A stretch of 42,050 nucleotides of DNA from Pseudorhizobium pelagicum (GTDB taxonomy: Bacteria; Pseudomonadota; Alphaproteobacteria; Rhizobiales; Rhizobiaceae), in contig JOKI01000032.1 in NCBI GenBank assembly GCA_000722615.1, positions 1-42,050 on the forward strand, written 5' to 3'. Shown here piece after piece: positions 27,587 to 35,232 of the stretch. A program made the position numbers and the translations under genes. The notes under the pieces are model-generated. The model did not search any database. It had not been told where the DNA came from and saw nothing but the letters and a program-made list of their open reading frames with translations. Each line of letters begins with the position of its first letter. The first letter of the stretch is position 1.

Positions 27587-28339
27587 TTAGTTGTTAGGGT
27601 TTGGCACCTGTTCTTCGGCAACAGTCCCGCGGTAAGCAGCATCGGTCAAGCGTCCGAGGATCTGCAGATAGGAGACCAGCGCATCCATCTCCGTCACCTG
27701 GGTGGTAACGCCATCGAAACTGCTGATCTGGGTCGCATCTCCATATCGCTCGGACACGCCGTCGGCAAAGGCAGAGTCCGGCGAGGCCTGACCCATGGCG
27801 TCGCGTGCGGCATTGGCCACCATCTCGTCGCTGTACGGAACACCCAGCGTTTGCTGTGCCTGCAAATGAAGGCCAAGATCGTCCACGTCGAGAGCGTTGC
27901 GTGCAAGCCAGGGATAACCGGGCATGTTCGACTGAGGCACGACGTCGCGTGGATTTGTCAGATGCGCAACATGCCAGAAGTCGGAGTACTTACCGCCGAC
28001 GCGAGCCAGATCAGGACCAGTCCGCTTCGACCCCCACAGCATGGGACGGTCGTATTTCGACTCCACGGCCAGTGAATACGGTCCATATCTTTCCACGTCG
28101 TCGCGCAGCGTGCGGATCATCTGGCTGTGACAAGCATAGCAGCCTTCGCGGATATAGATGTTGCGACCCGCCAGCTCCAGGGGCGTGTAGAGGCGCATGT
28201 CCGGCGCCTCCTCGACCGTTTCATCGATGGTGAAAAGCGGCGCGATCTCGACAATCCCGCCCACACTTGCCGCAGCGATAATTGCAAAGACAAACCCGAG
28301 TGCCGAGCGTTCCAGCTTGCGGTGAAAGAGTTCTCTCAT
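27587..28339 (-). CDS. ccoO: CcoO, monohaem subunit of cbb3 oxidase
   Basis: CcoO (FixO) is a membrane-anchored monohaem cytochrome c that passes electrons to CcoN. The 250-residue protein has a membrane anchor (about residues 12-32), the haem motif CYACHSQMIR and the family segments GPYSLAVESKYDRP, WGSKRTGPDLARVGGKYSD and QSNMPGYPWL (Met ligand). ATG 28339 gives the usual MRELFHRKLE-type start. It follows ccoN by 4 nt. Confidence 0.97.
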   Translation of the reverse strand: MRELFHRKLERSALGFVFAIIAAASVGGIVEIAPLFTIDETVEEAPDMRLYTPLELAGRNIYIREGCYACHSQMIRTLRDDVERYGPYSLAVESKYDRPMLWGSKRTGPDLARVGGKYSDFWHVAHLTNPRDVVPQSNMPGYPWLARNALDVDDLGLHLQAQQTLGVPYSDEMVANAARDAMGQASPDSAFADGVSERYGDATQISSFDGVTTQVTEMDALVSYLQILGRLTDAAYRGTVAEEQVPNPNN

Positions 28340-28343
28340 ATCA

Positions 28344-30023
28344 TCACTCCGCTGGTGCTGTGGCTGGATCGTCAACGACCGGCAGGTCTTGTTCCGAGCG
28401 TGACAGGGGCAAGGCACGCGCCGTCATCCAGATGTTGTAAGAACCGACGATGGCACCAATCAGAAACAACAGCCCTCCCAGGGTGCGCGCGATGTAGTAG
28501 GGATACATCGCCACCAGGGAATCGACGAAGGAATAGGCGAGCGTGTCCTGCGCCGTATAGGTGCGCCACATCAGCCCCTGGATAACGCCAGAGTTCCACA
28601 TTGCGAAAATATAGATCAGCGTCCCGGCCAGCGCGAGCCAGAAATGCACCTCCACGAGCACATTAGAGTACATCCGTTCGCGTCGCCACAGAGTTGGAAC
28701 AAGCGTATACAAAGCACCGAAGGTGATCATTGCAACCCATCCCAAGGCACCGGCGTGCACGTGACCGACAGTCCAATCCGTATAGTGCGATAGCGAGTTG
28801 ACGGGCCGAATGGCGAGGAAAGAGCCCTCAAACGTCGATATGCCGTAGAAGATCGCTGCGACGAACATGAAGCGCAAGGTGGCGTCGTCGCGCACCTTGT
28901 GCCACGCCCCGTTCAGGGTCAAAAGTGCATTGCCCGCCGAAGCCCAGGACGGCACCAGCAGCATCACAGAAAACGTCATCCCGAGATTTTGCACCCAATG
29001 CGGCAATGCCGTGTAGTGCAGATGGTGCGATCCCGCCCACATATAGAAGAACGTGATACCCCAGAAGCTCAGAATGGACAGCCGGTAGGAGAAGATCGGA
29101 CGCTCCGCCCGTTTCGGCAGATAATAATAGAGCATCGCCAGGAAGCCCGCGGTCAGGAAGAAGGCCACCGCGTTGTGTCCATACCACCACTGGACCATGG
29201 CATCCTGGACGCCGGGCCATACAGTATAGCTTTTCGCGTGGGCCAGCGAAATCGGCAAGGCGATGTTGTTGACGATGTGAAGTATGGCCACCACCAGAAT
29301 GAAGGCCATATAGTACCAGTTGGCGACATAGATATGCGGCTCCTTGCGTCGGGCAAGCGTGCGGATGTAAAGCACGAAATAGGTTACCCAGACCACCACC
29401 AGCCACAGATCGGCGTACCACTCGGGCTCGGCATATTCCTTGGATTGCGTCAGGCCCATGAAGTAGCCGGTCACGGCCAAGAGACAGAAGAGATTATAGC
29501 CAAAGATGACGAACCATGGGCTGAACTGGTCGGCCAGCCGCGCCCGCGACGTACGCTGAACGACGTGAAACGAAGTGGCGATGAGGGCATTGCCGCCAAA
29601 TCCGAATATTACGCCTGTCGTATGAGCGGGGCGAATTCGACCAAAGCTTGCCCATGCGGTGTCGAAGTTCAACGACGGCCAGGCCAGCTGCGCGGCCGCC
29701 CAAACGCCGATGAACATTCCGAATACCGCCCAGATCATGGTCAAGGCGACCCCGACCTTAATGGGGTCGTCGTAGTAGCGCGACAGTCGTTCAGGATGTG
29801 GCTCGCGCTCAAACAGCGATGACAGAACCACCGCGAGCAGCACGCCGCTGTAGAGCAGAACAAGCAAGCCGTGGACGCCCAATGGGTCGGCTCGGCCCGC
29901 CGCTGCCATTGCTATTCCGATGACCGCCATCACAGCCAAGACAATAGCAGCAAGCTGTCGCTCGCCTGAGGTCAATTGTCCGATCAAACCGCCTCTCCCT
30001 CTCCTGCTTTCGTCAGACGCCAC
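28344..30023 (-). CDS. ccoN: CcoN, catalytic subunit of cbb3 cytochrome oxidase
   Basis: CcoN (FixN) holds haem b and the haem b3-CuB centre where oxygen is reduced at very low concentration. The 559-residue protein shows the His ligand segments FGRIRPAHTTGVIFGFG, WWYGHNAVAFFLTAGF, WAGSHHLHYTALP and SHYTDWTVGHVHAGALGW, in about 12-14 helices. The start is uncertain: GTG 30023 is listed, and TTG 29987 after AGGAGAGGG is an alternative, because no ATG fits. The product length is normal. No clear FNR-type dyad was found upstream, unlike most fixN genes. Confidence 0.94.
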   Translation of the reverse strand: MASDESRRGRGGLIGQLTSGERQLAAIVLAVMAVIGIAMAAAGRADPLGVHGLLVLLYSGVLLAVVLSSLFEREPHPERLSRYYDDPIKVGVALTMIWAVFGMFIGVWAAAQLAWPSLNFDTAWASFGRIRPAHTTGVIFGFGGNALIATSFHVVQRTSRARLADQFSPWFVIFGYNLFCLLAVTGYFMGLTQSKEYAEPEWYADLWLVVVWVTYFVLYIRTLARRKEPHIYVANWYYMAFILVVAILHIVNNIALPISLAHAKSYTVWPGVQDAMVQWWYGHNAVAFFLTAGFLAMLYYYLPKRAERPIFSYRLSILSFWGITFFYMWAGSHHLHYTALPHWVQNLGMTFSVMLLVPSWASAGNALLTLNGAWHKVRDDATLRFMFVAAIFYGISTFEGSFLAIRPVNSLSHYTDWTVGHVHAGALGWVAMITFGALYTLVPTLWRRERMYSNVLVEVHFWLALAGTLIYIFAMWNSGVIQGLMWRTYTAQDTLAYSFVDSLVAMYPYYIARTLGGLLFLIGAIVGSYNIWMTARALPLSRSEQDLPVVDDPATAPAE

Positions 30024-30558
30024 CGGCGCCTGCCGTCAATGACATAGAACGATGCATCCGGAGTGACAACCGCTGGCGCAAGTTTGGAGCGGAATCGCCG
30101 GCAAAATGCACGTTTTGTAAGCAATCCCTCAGCCGCGCCCCACCATACCTGGCAATCGTCAAGAATGGTGGGACATGCTCGGCGAGCTGCATATGATTCG
30201 TCTGACGGTATAGTCGACAAGACAGGCCAGGGGTGAGGCTGCGGCGCGCTCAGGTGTTCGGCGGCTACGGCCTCGCAACCGCAAACCTGCTTTGGAAACC
30301 GGGACGGGAGTTTTGTCGCCGCGGGGCTCCACAGTACAGTTGAAGCCGGGGTCTGCATGTCCAAACAGCAGCGCGACTGGACAAGGACGCTCAGCCACTC
30401 GCTTCCACCGCAGGGTTTTGCGCCCGTCATCCCGTCCGGCTTCGCCAGACGGGCGAACCGGCGCAGTGGGTGAATGGCTGGCCGCGCCTGCGGGGCGCGG
30501 CTTTATCTGGCGCGTTTCTTGCTTGGAACCGAGAGCAGCAAGAGCAAAAGGAGCAGCC
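30024..30558. other. Gap upstream of ccoN with no gene; cco promoter region
   Basis: The ccoN promoter must lie in this stretch on the minus strand. No TTG-N8-CAA site is present, only a poor CTGGC-AATC-GTCAA at 30149-30162. A minus-strand frame covers 29984-30430 but resembles no family. Two plus-strand hairpins lie at the right end (30430-30506), described separately. Confidence 0.45.
30430..30506 (+). ncRNA. Two hairpins, possible small RNA or leader
   Basis: An imperfect hairpin with arms CCCGTCCGG and CCAGACGGG and loop CTTCG (around 30431-30454) is followed by a strong one with arms GCCGCGCC and GGCGCGGC (30481-30501, loop TGCGG), then TTTAT. The second looks like an intrinsic terminator, yet no plus-strand gene precedes it. 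It lies about 55 nt upstream of the 30559 gene, so it may end a small RNA or act as a leader attenuator. No clear promoter was found, so the call is tentative. Confidence 0.3.
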
Positions 30559-30879
30559 ATGATGAGGTCTATCGACCCGACGGTCTTTCTGGTACTGGCT
30601 GTCGCGCTGACACTGCCGCCGTTCATCTCGCTGCTTCGCGAACACACCACAGTCGTCGGCCGCCGTCCGGGCATCTCGATCATGATGGCCAGTGCAATTT
30701 GTCCGGTGGCGATCACCTTGAGCTTTGTCGGGCGCCCCTTCAGCACAGGAGTCGGACTGACTGCGGTCGCCATTGCACTCTCGCTTGCCGCGACAAAGGT
30801 CGGGGCCGGCCGGCAGACAGTGGCACTTGGCGTTGTCAGCATGGCCCTCTACCTTCATTGGGGATGGCCGCCGGCTTAG
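30559..30879 (+). CDS. 106-residue hydrophobic membrane protein, family unknown
   Basis: ATG 30559 follows AAAAGGAGCAGCC, a good ribosome site. The protein has about three hydrophobic segments: DPTVFLVLAVALTLPPFISL, ISIMMASAICPVAITLSFVG, and two short ones near the end (GLTAVAIALSLAA, TVALGVVSMALYLHWGWPP). It has no recognised domain and no metal motif apart from one Cys. It lies between the cco and nor regions, divergent from ccoN. I do not know its function. Confidence 0.7.
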   Translation: MMRSIDPTVFLVLAVALTLPPFISLLREHTTVVGRRPGISIMMASAICPVAITLSFVGRPFSTGVGLTAVAIALSLAATKVGAGRQTVALGVVSMALYLHWGWPPA

Positions 30880-31027
30880 CCCTCTCCGTGACAAGGATGG
30901 GTGAAGAGCCTTGCTCGTCGCCGCCGCGCTGCGTCTGAGTCGACTGCGGGGTTCAAACCCCGGGCAGATGAGACGTGGATGGTGTCCAGGAACAAAAAAA
31001 AGCATGTTGGAAAGGCAGTGATATCCT

Positions 31028-31041
31028 GTGATCTTGATCAA
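31028..31041 (+). promoter_or_regulatory. FNR-type site before the 64-residue gene
   Basis: GTGAT-CTTG-ATCAA is one base from the FNR/FixK consensus TTGAT-N4-ATCAA. It is centred 58 nt before the ATG at 31093, a distance that fits activation from about -41.5 with a short leader. It is the closest FNR-consensus match in the window. Confidence 0.7.
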
Positions 31042-31092
31042 TGTGCGGGATTTCTCGACCTGCTTTTGATGCTCCGAAAAAGGAGGTGCATC

Positions 31093-31287
31093 ATGTCATC
31101 TTATTCATCATATCTCAAAGAGCAGATCGCCGTTCACCAAGCGATCGTTGAGGAGCTGCGACGCGACGGGCCTGACAAGACCCAGGATAGGTTGGAGACG
31201 GCGCGCCTGAAGGAAATAAAGAACCACGAGCGATCTGTGGAGGCGCTGCGTGCGATGCTTATGATCGAGGACGGTGCTTCGCGCTGA
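31093..31287 (+). CDS. 64-residue charged helical protein behind an FNR-type site
   Basis: ATG 31093 lies 7 nt after a near-perfect AGGAGG. The product MSSYSSYLKEQIAVHQAIVE... is nearly all helix, with heptad-like spacing through HQAIVEELRRDGP, DRLETARLKEIKNHERSVEALRAML, and no Cys or membrane segment. It is probably a small cytosolic coiled-coil or helical hairpin protein. No family is recognised. The strong ribosome site and FNR-type dyad suggest high expression at low oxygen. It converges on nnrU. Confidence 0.75.
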   Translation: MSSYSSYLKEQIAVHQAIVEELRRDGPDKTQDRLETARLKEIKNHERSVEALRAMLMIEDGASR

Positions 31288-31342
31288 TCCCACAGCAGCT
31301 GACAGACCACTTGAAATGCAATCGGCTAACTCTGACGTATTC

Positions 31343-32032
31343 CTAACCCGCCGTCAGGAATACCAGAGGATCGGCTCCAAACAGAGCCGCATGCCCGCCC
31401 CAGAGGAGCCAGATCATTGCTATTGCGTCCACCGCCAGGGCGAGCATCATGGCTGCGTCGAAGCCGAAGCGGGCACGCCCCGTGACCAAGGCTGCGCATG
31501 GTATGAAGGAAGTCGCCTGGGTCCGCTGCCGCCACTCCGCTGCAAATCTCTTGCGGCTTCTCTTCTCGATCATCATCATGCTGCCTGCAGAAAACACCGC
31601 AAATCCCCCGAAGAGAACCAGCGAGCGCAGATCGCCATTCGGAGGAATATGTCCGACGGACCAGATGAGGAAGCCCCACAGCACAGGGTGGCGTGTAATT
31701 GCCACGATCGCCCCCGGCTTGCTTGAGCCTCGGCGCGCAGTGGTCGAAAAAGGGTTGCGGCTGAGAAGCCCCGCCAGAACGAAGAACAGCCCCACAGGCG
31801 CCGCAGCGAACGTGACCCAGCCCTGCCAGGCGGCAGTGGCCCACAGCTCGATATAGTCGAGCGCAAATGCGGCATAGAAAAGCCAGCTGAGGGCCAGAAG
31901 TGAGACGGCCGAATACAGACCGATATAGAGCGCATGTCCAAGGCGCGCCACCAGGCGCTCGCGGACACCGGGCGTGGCGGGGATCGAATGCAAGGCGACG
32001 AAGACAGTGAATGCGGTCAGAAGCTGCGTCAT
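31343..32032 (-). CDS. nnrU: NnrU-family membrane protein
   Basis: NnrU proteins belong to the membrane methyltransferase-like (NnrU/isoprenylcysteine carboxyl methyltransferase-type) superfamily and were found as NnrR-controlled genes needed for normal denitrification in Rhodobacter. The 229-residue protein has several helices and the family motifs LHSIPATPGVRERLVARLG, ITRHPVLWGFLIWSVGHI and NGDLRSLVLFGGFAVFS. Its exact function is unknown. It follows the 51-residue gene by 29 nt and is probably driven from the site at 32268. Confidence 0.9.
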   Translation of the reverse strand: MTQLLTAFTVFVALHSIPATPGVRERLVARLGHALYIGLYSAVSLLALSWLFYAAFALDYIELWATAAWQGWVTFAAAPVGLFFVLAGLLSRNPFSTTARRGSSKPGAIVAITRHPVLWGFLIWSVGHIPPNGDLRSLVLFGGFAVFSAGSMMMIEKRSRKRFAAEWRQRTQATSFIPCAALVTGRARFGFDAAMMLALAVDAIAMIWLLWGGHAALFGADPLVFLTAG

Positions 32033-32061
32033 CTCTCGGCTCTCATCTGGACGCCCGCCAG

Positions 32062-32217
32062 CTACTGCTGCAGGAACAGAACGGCGGCAATGGCAACCGA
32101 GATCACGACGGCCGACATTGCGCTGTAGCCCTGCAACACCCCCATCTTCCTGAGAGCGATAGCGAAGGCGACGATAATGGGCGCGGCAAGCGCGAGGCCG
32201 ACTTGGGCATCAGTCAT
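32062..32217 (-). CDS. 51-residue two-helix membrane protein upstream of nnrU
   Basis: From ATG 32217, GGAAAGGAAAGGAAGCTTCAAC gives a ribosome site. The product MTDAQVGLALAAPIIVAFAI... has two hydrophobic helices (about residues 5-22 and 32-48) split by RKMGVLQGYS. It is the first gene of a two-gene unit with nnrU, divergent from norE. I do not recognise a named family; it may be a partner of NnrU. It is shorter than most gene-calling limits. Confidence 0.65.
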   Translation of the reverse strand: MTDAQVGLALAAPIIVAFAIALRKMGVLQGYSAMSAVVISVAIAAVLFLQQ

Positions 32218-32267
32218 GTTGAAGCTTCCTTTCCTTTCCCACTGTAGTGCCCAATCCCCCCTCGTCT

Positions 32268-32281
32268 TTGCGTTTTGACAA
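32268..32281. promoter_or_regulatory. NnrR-like site between nnrU unit and norEFCBQD
   Basis: TTGCG-TTTT-GACAA (minus: TTGTC-AAAA-CGCAA) lies midway between the two divergent starts: 61 nt from the norE ATG and 57 nt from the 51-residue gene ATG. This resembles the Rhodobacter NnrR motif TTGCG-N4-CACAA with one change. A single NO-responsive regulator may turn on both sides. Confidence 0.68.
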
Positions 32282-32335
32282 AGAGCAGCCATCTCCTGTC
32301 CTGCATTCTCCCCATGAACGATTTGGAGATGACGA

Positions 32336-32887
32336 ATGGCGGATGTTGCAGCTTCACAAGTGGAGACACAGGACGAGGGAGGGGATCTTCTCCTGTGGAT
32401 CCTGGTGTGGAGCGAGCTTGCCACCTTCGGGGTCCTGTTCTGCGCATTTTTGACGGTGTCGCTCTTTCAGCCTGCTGAATTTGCCCTCGGCAAGCTCCAG
32501 CTGTCGCCGCGAATCGCTGGCTTCAACACCGTTGTTTTGGTCGCCAGCAGCTGGACGGCGGCGCTGGCCGTGCAAGCCGGTGCCGCGAGGCGCCTGCAAC
32601 AAATCTACCTGGCCGCAACCGCAAGCCTCGGGCTCGGGTTCGTTGCCGTCAAACTGGTGGAATACGGTCAAGAGATCTCGAAAGCCGCCGATCCGGCCTT
32701 CGGCTCGTTCTTTGAACTCTATTTTCTGATCACCGGGTTTCACCTGGCGCATGTTGTTTTCCTGGCCCTGGTTTTGATCCTCCTTGCCTGCCGGCCGCGC
32801 CAGTCGGACGTCGTCATGGCCACCACCATCTGGCACGTCGTCGACCTGATCTGGTTGGTGATGTTCCCCCTTCTTTATCTGGGATGA
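32336..32887 (+). CDS. norE: NorE, nitric oxide reductase accessory membrane protein
   Basis: NorE is related to oxidase subunit III and improves NO reductase activity or assembly. The 183-residue protein has about five helices and the family segments LLLWILVWSELATFGVLF, GFNTVVLVASSWTAALAV, KLVEYGQEI and a FHLAHVVFLAL helix with WHVVDLIWLVMFPLLYL at the end. TTGGAGATGACGA precedes the ATG. It overlaps norF by ATGA. Confidence 0.92.
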   Translation: MADVAASQVETQDEGGDLLLWILVWSELATFGVLFCAFLTVSLFQPAEFALGKLQLSPRIAGFNTVVLVASSWTAALAVQAGAARRLQQIYLAATASLGLGFVAVKLVEYGQEISKAADPAFGSFFELYFLITGFHLAHVVFLALVLILLACRPRQSDVVMATTIWHVVDLIWLVMFPLLYLG

Positions 32888-33180
32888 CCGATATGGCCCC
32901 AAGACGTAGGTCTTCCCGTCTCTTTGTCAGTGCCAGCTGGGTCCTGATGCTGACGATCCTTGGCGCTCTTACCGCTGCGCAGTGGAAGCATCAGCCGGTG
33001 CCTGTGACGGTCATCTGCCTGCTCCTCGTGTTGACCGTGATCAAGGCCCGACTGATCGTTCTCGATGTGATGGGCCTTCGCGGTGTCCGCCCCGCCACCG
33101 CTGCCGCCCTCCTGGCCTGGCCGGCCTTCTTTGCAATTGCCGGCCTCGGCCGCGCTCTCGGCGCCATCTGGATCGGCTGA
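32884..33180 (+). CDS. norF: NorF, small nitric oxide reductase accessory protein
   Basis: The 98-residue protein has three short helices (WVLMLTILGALTAAQW, VTVICLLLVLTVIKARLIVL, AAALLAWPAFFAIAGL), like oxidase subunit IV. NorF works with NorE to support NO reductase; the mechanism is unclear. It is joined to norE by the ATGA overlap and followed by a 175-nt gap that holds a regulatory site for norC. Confidence 0.88.
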   Translation: MTDMAPRRRSSRLFVSASWVLMLTILGALTAAQWKHQPVPVTVICLLLVLTVIKARLIVLDVMGLRGVRPATAAALLAWPAFFAIAGLGRALGAIWIG

Positions 33181-33217
33181 CAGCCTTGTGCAGCACCAGC
33201 AGCAACCGCTCCGTTGT

Positions 33218-33231
33218 TTGCCAAAACACAA
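33218..33231 (+). promoter_or_regulatory. NnrR-like site upstream of norC
   Basis: TTGCC-AAAA-CACAA differs by one base from the reported NnrR motif TTGCG-N4-CACAA. It lies about 131 nt before the norC ATG in the norF-norC gap and suggests that norCBQD has its own promoter as well as readthrough from norEF. Confidence 0.6.
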
Positions 33232-33355
33232 AGAAGCGGCGCGCCAAAACCCGCAAGTACATCACGCCCACGGGATCGAAATCACATCGCATCGGTGGCA
33301 CGACGCAACATGCCTGCTGGAAACCATCCGGCGGGTAGAACGAAAGGACCTCGGC

Positions 33356-33808
33356 ATGTCAGAACGCCTGACAAAGACCGGAGCACGCAATGTCTTCTAC
33401 GGCGGCTCCGCCTTCTTCTTTGCGATATTTCTCGGGCTGACGGCGCACAGCCACTACTACATGCGCACGGTCTCCACCGATGAATCCACCCTCACCGAGG
33501 CCGTCGCCCGAGGAAAGCATGTGTGGGAAAAGAACGCCTGCATCAACTGCCACTCGATCCTGGGTGAAGGTGCGTATTTCGCACCCGAGCTTGGCAATGT
33601 CTGGGTCCGCTACGGCGGTCGCGACGATCCCGACGGCGCGCGAGAGACGCTGAAGGCCTGGATGGCCGCCATGCCGACGGGCATCGAGGGACGCCGACAG
33701 ATGCCGCAGTTCAATCTGACCGACCAGGAACTCGATGACCTGGCCGACTTTCTGGAATGGACGAGCCGCATCAAGACGCAGAAGTGGCCACCCAACGACG
33801 CCGGCTGA
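33356..33808 (+). CDS. norC: NorC, cytochrome c subunit of nitric oxide reductase
   Basis: NorC is the membrane-anchored monohaem cytochrome c that takes electrons from soluble donors (cytochrome c, pseudoazurin) and passes them to NorB. The 150-residue protein has one N-terminal helix (about residues 12-32), the haem motif NACINCHSILGEGAYFAPEL and the Met ligand in RRQMPQFNLT. The start at 33356 gives the standard MSERLTKTGARNVFYGG beginning. It is 21 nt before norB. Confidence 0.97.
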   Translation: MSERLTKTGARNVFYGGSAFFFAIFLGLTAHSHYYMRTVSTDESTLTEAVARGKHVWEKNACINCHSILGEGAYFAPELGNVWVRYGGRDDPDGARETLKAWMAAMPTGIEGRRQMPQFNLTDQELDDLADFLEWTSRIKTQKWPPNDAG

Positions 33809-33829
33809 CCTTTAGGCAAGGAAAAGACC

Positions 33830-35173
33830 ATGAAATATCAAACTCAAAAGGTCGCGATGCTGTATTTCTACGGCGCCCTCGGCCTCTTCTTCGCTCAGGT
33901 CCTCTTTGGCGTTCTCGCCGGAACGATCTACGTGCTGCCCAACACGCTCTCCGAGCTCCTGCCGTTCAACATCGTGCGCATGATCCATACCAATGCGCTG
34001 ATCGTCTGGCTGCTGATCGGCTTCATGGGCTCCACCTTCTATCTTCTGCCGGAGGAAGCGGAGACGGAACTCTACAGTCCCAAGCTTGCCATTGCGCAGT
34101 TCTGGATCTTTCTTGTTGCCGCCGCGGTCGCCGTCGTCGGTTACATGTTCAAGATCCACGAGGGCCGCGAATTCCTCGAGCAGCCCTTCATCATCAAGGT
34201 CGGCATTGTCGTTGTCTGCCTGATGTTCCTGTTCAACATCACCATGACTGTCCTGAAGGGTCGCAAGACGGTCGTCACCAACATCCTGATCTTCGGGCTC
34301 TGGGGCGTGGCGATCTTTTTCCTGTTCGCCTTCTACAACCCGGCAAATCTCGCGCTCGACAAAATGTACTGGTGGTATGTGGTGCATCTGTGGGTCGAAG
34401 GCGTCTGGGAGCTGATCATGGCGTCTATCCTCGCCTACCTGATGATCAAGCTGAACGGCATCGACCGGGAAGTTGTCGAGAAATGGCTCTATGTGATCGT
34501 CGGTCTCGCGCTCTTCTCTGGCATTCTTGGCACCGGTCATCACTTCTACTGGATCGGCGCACCGGGATACTGGCAGTGGATCGGGTCGCTGTTTTCCACA
34601 CTTGAGGTGGCACCGTTCTTCACCATGGTGATCTTCACATTCGTGATGACCTGGAAGGCAGGCCGCAAGCATCCGAACCGGGCAGCGCTTCTGTGGTCGA
34701 TCGGCTGCTCGGTCATGGCCTTCTTCGGCGCCGGTGTGTGGGGCTTCCTGCATACGCTGTCGTCGGTGAACTACTACACCCACGGCACCCAGCTTACGGC
34801 AGCGCACGGCCACCTCGCCTTCTTCGGTGCCTATGTCATGTTGAACCTTGCGGTGATGGCCTATGCCGTGCCGGAAATCCGCGGCCGCGCGCCTTACAAC
34901 CAGATGCTCTCAATGGTCAGCTTCTGGATGATGTGCACGGCCATGTCGGTGATGACCTTTGCGCTGACCTTCGCAGGCGTGCTGCAGGTCCATCTGCAGC
35001 GGATCCTTGGCGAGAGCTTCATGGACGTCCAGGACCAGCTTGCACTCTTCTACTGGGTTCGGCTCGGATCAGGTGTGTTCGTCCTGATCTCGGCTTCGAT
35101 CTTCCTCTGGGCGCTGTTCGTTCCAGGTCGAGAGCGCGTTCCGGCCGCCTTCACGACCATTCCGGCCGAATGA
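33830..35173 (+). CDS. norB: NorB, catalytic subunit of nitric oxide reductase
   Basis: NorB reduces 2 NO to N2O at a haem b3-FeB centre in the inner membrane. The 447-residue protein has 12 helices and the ligand His in RMIHTNALIVWL, VVHLWVEGVWELIMAS (FeB His and the nearby Glu), GTGHHFYWIG (FeB His pair) and AAHGHLAFFGAYVMLN (haem His). The length fits cNOR with NorC as partner rather than the quinol type, which is longer. It is clearly intact. Confidence 0.98.
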   Translation: MKYQTQKVAMLYFYGALGLFFAQVLFGVLAGTIYVLPNTLSELLPFNIVRMIHTNALIVWLLIGFMGSTFYLLPEEAETELYSPKLAIAQFWIFLVAAAVAVVGYMFKIHEGREFLEQPFIIKVGIVVVCLMFLFNITMTVLKGRKTVVTNILIFGLWGVAIFFLFAFYNPANLALDKMYWWYVVHLWVEGVWELIMASILAYLMIKLNGIDREVVEKWLYVIVGLALFSGILGTGHHFYWIGAPGYWQWIGSLFSTLEVAPFFTMVIFTFVMTWKAGRKHPNRAALLWSIGCSVMAFFGAGVWGFLHTLSSVNYYTHGTQLTAAHGHLAFFGAYVMLNLAVMAYAVPEIRGRAPYNQMLSMVSFWMMCTAMSVMTFALTFAGVLQVHLQRILGESFMDVQDQLALFYWVRLGSGVFVLISASIFLWALFVPGRERVPAAFTTIPAE

Positions 35174-35232
35174 GCGATGTGGCCCCGGATGTCCCGGGGC
35201 CACACGCCTTTCAAAAAACAAGGATTGGAAAA

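Noticed and set aside
30149..30162. CTGGC-AATC-GTCAA as an FNR-type site for ccoN
   Set aside because: Only one half fits; the first triplet is CTG instead of TTG, and it lies more than 130 nt from the start.
30947..30962. CGGGG-TTCAAA-CCCCG resembling a tRNA T-arm (possible att site remnant)
   Set aside because: The loop is 6 nt instead of 7 and no acceptor, anticodon or D arm can be built around it, so it is treated as a chance hairpin.
33812..34813. Open frame of 333 codons opposite norB
   Set aside because: Antisense to the NorB ligand region; Asp/Glu/His-rich, as expected from reading norB backwards.
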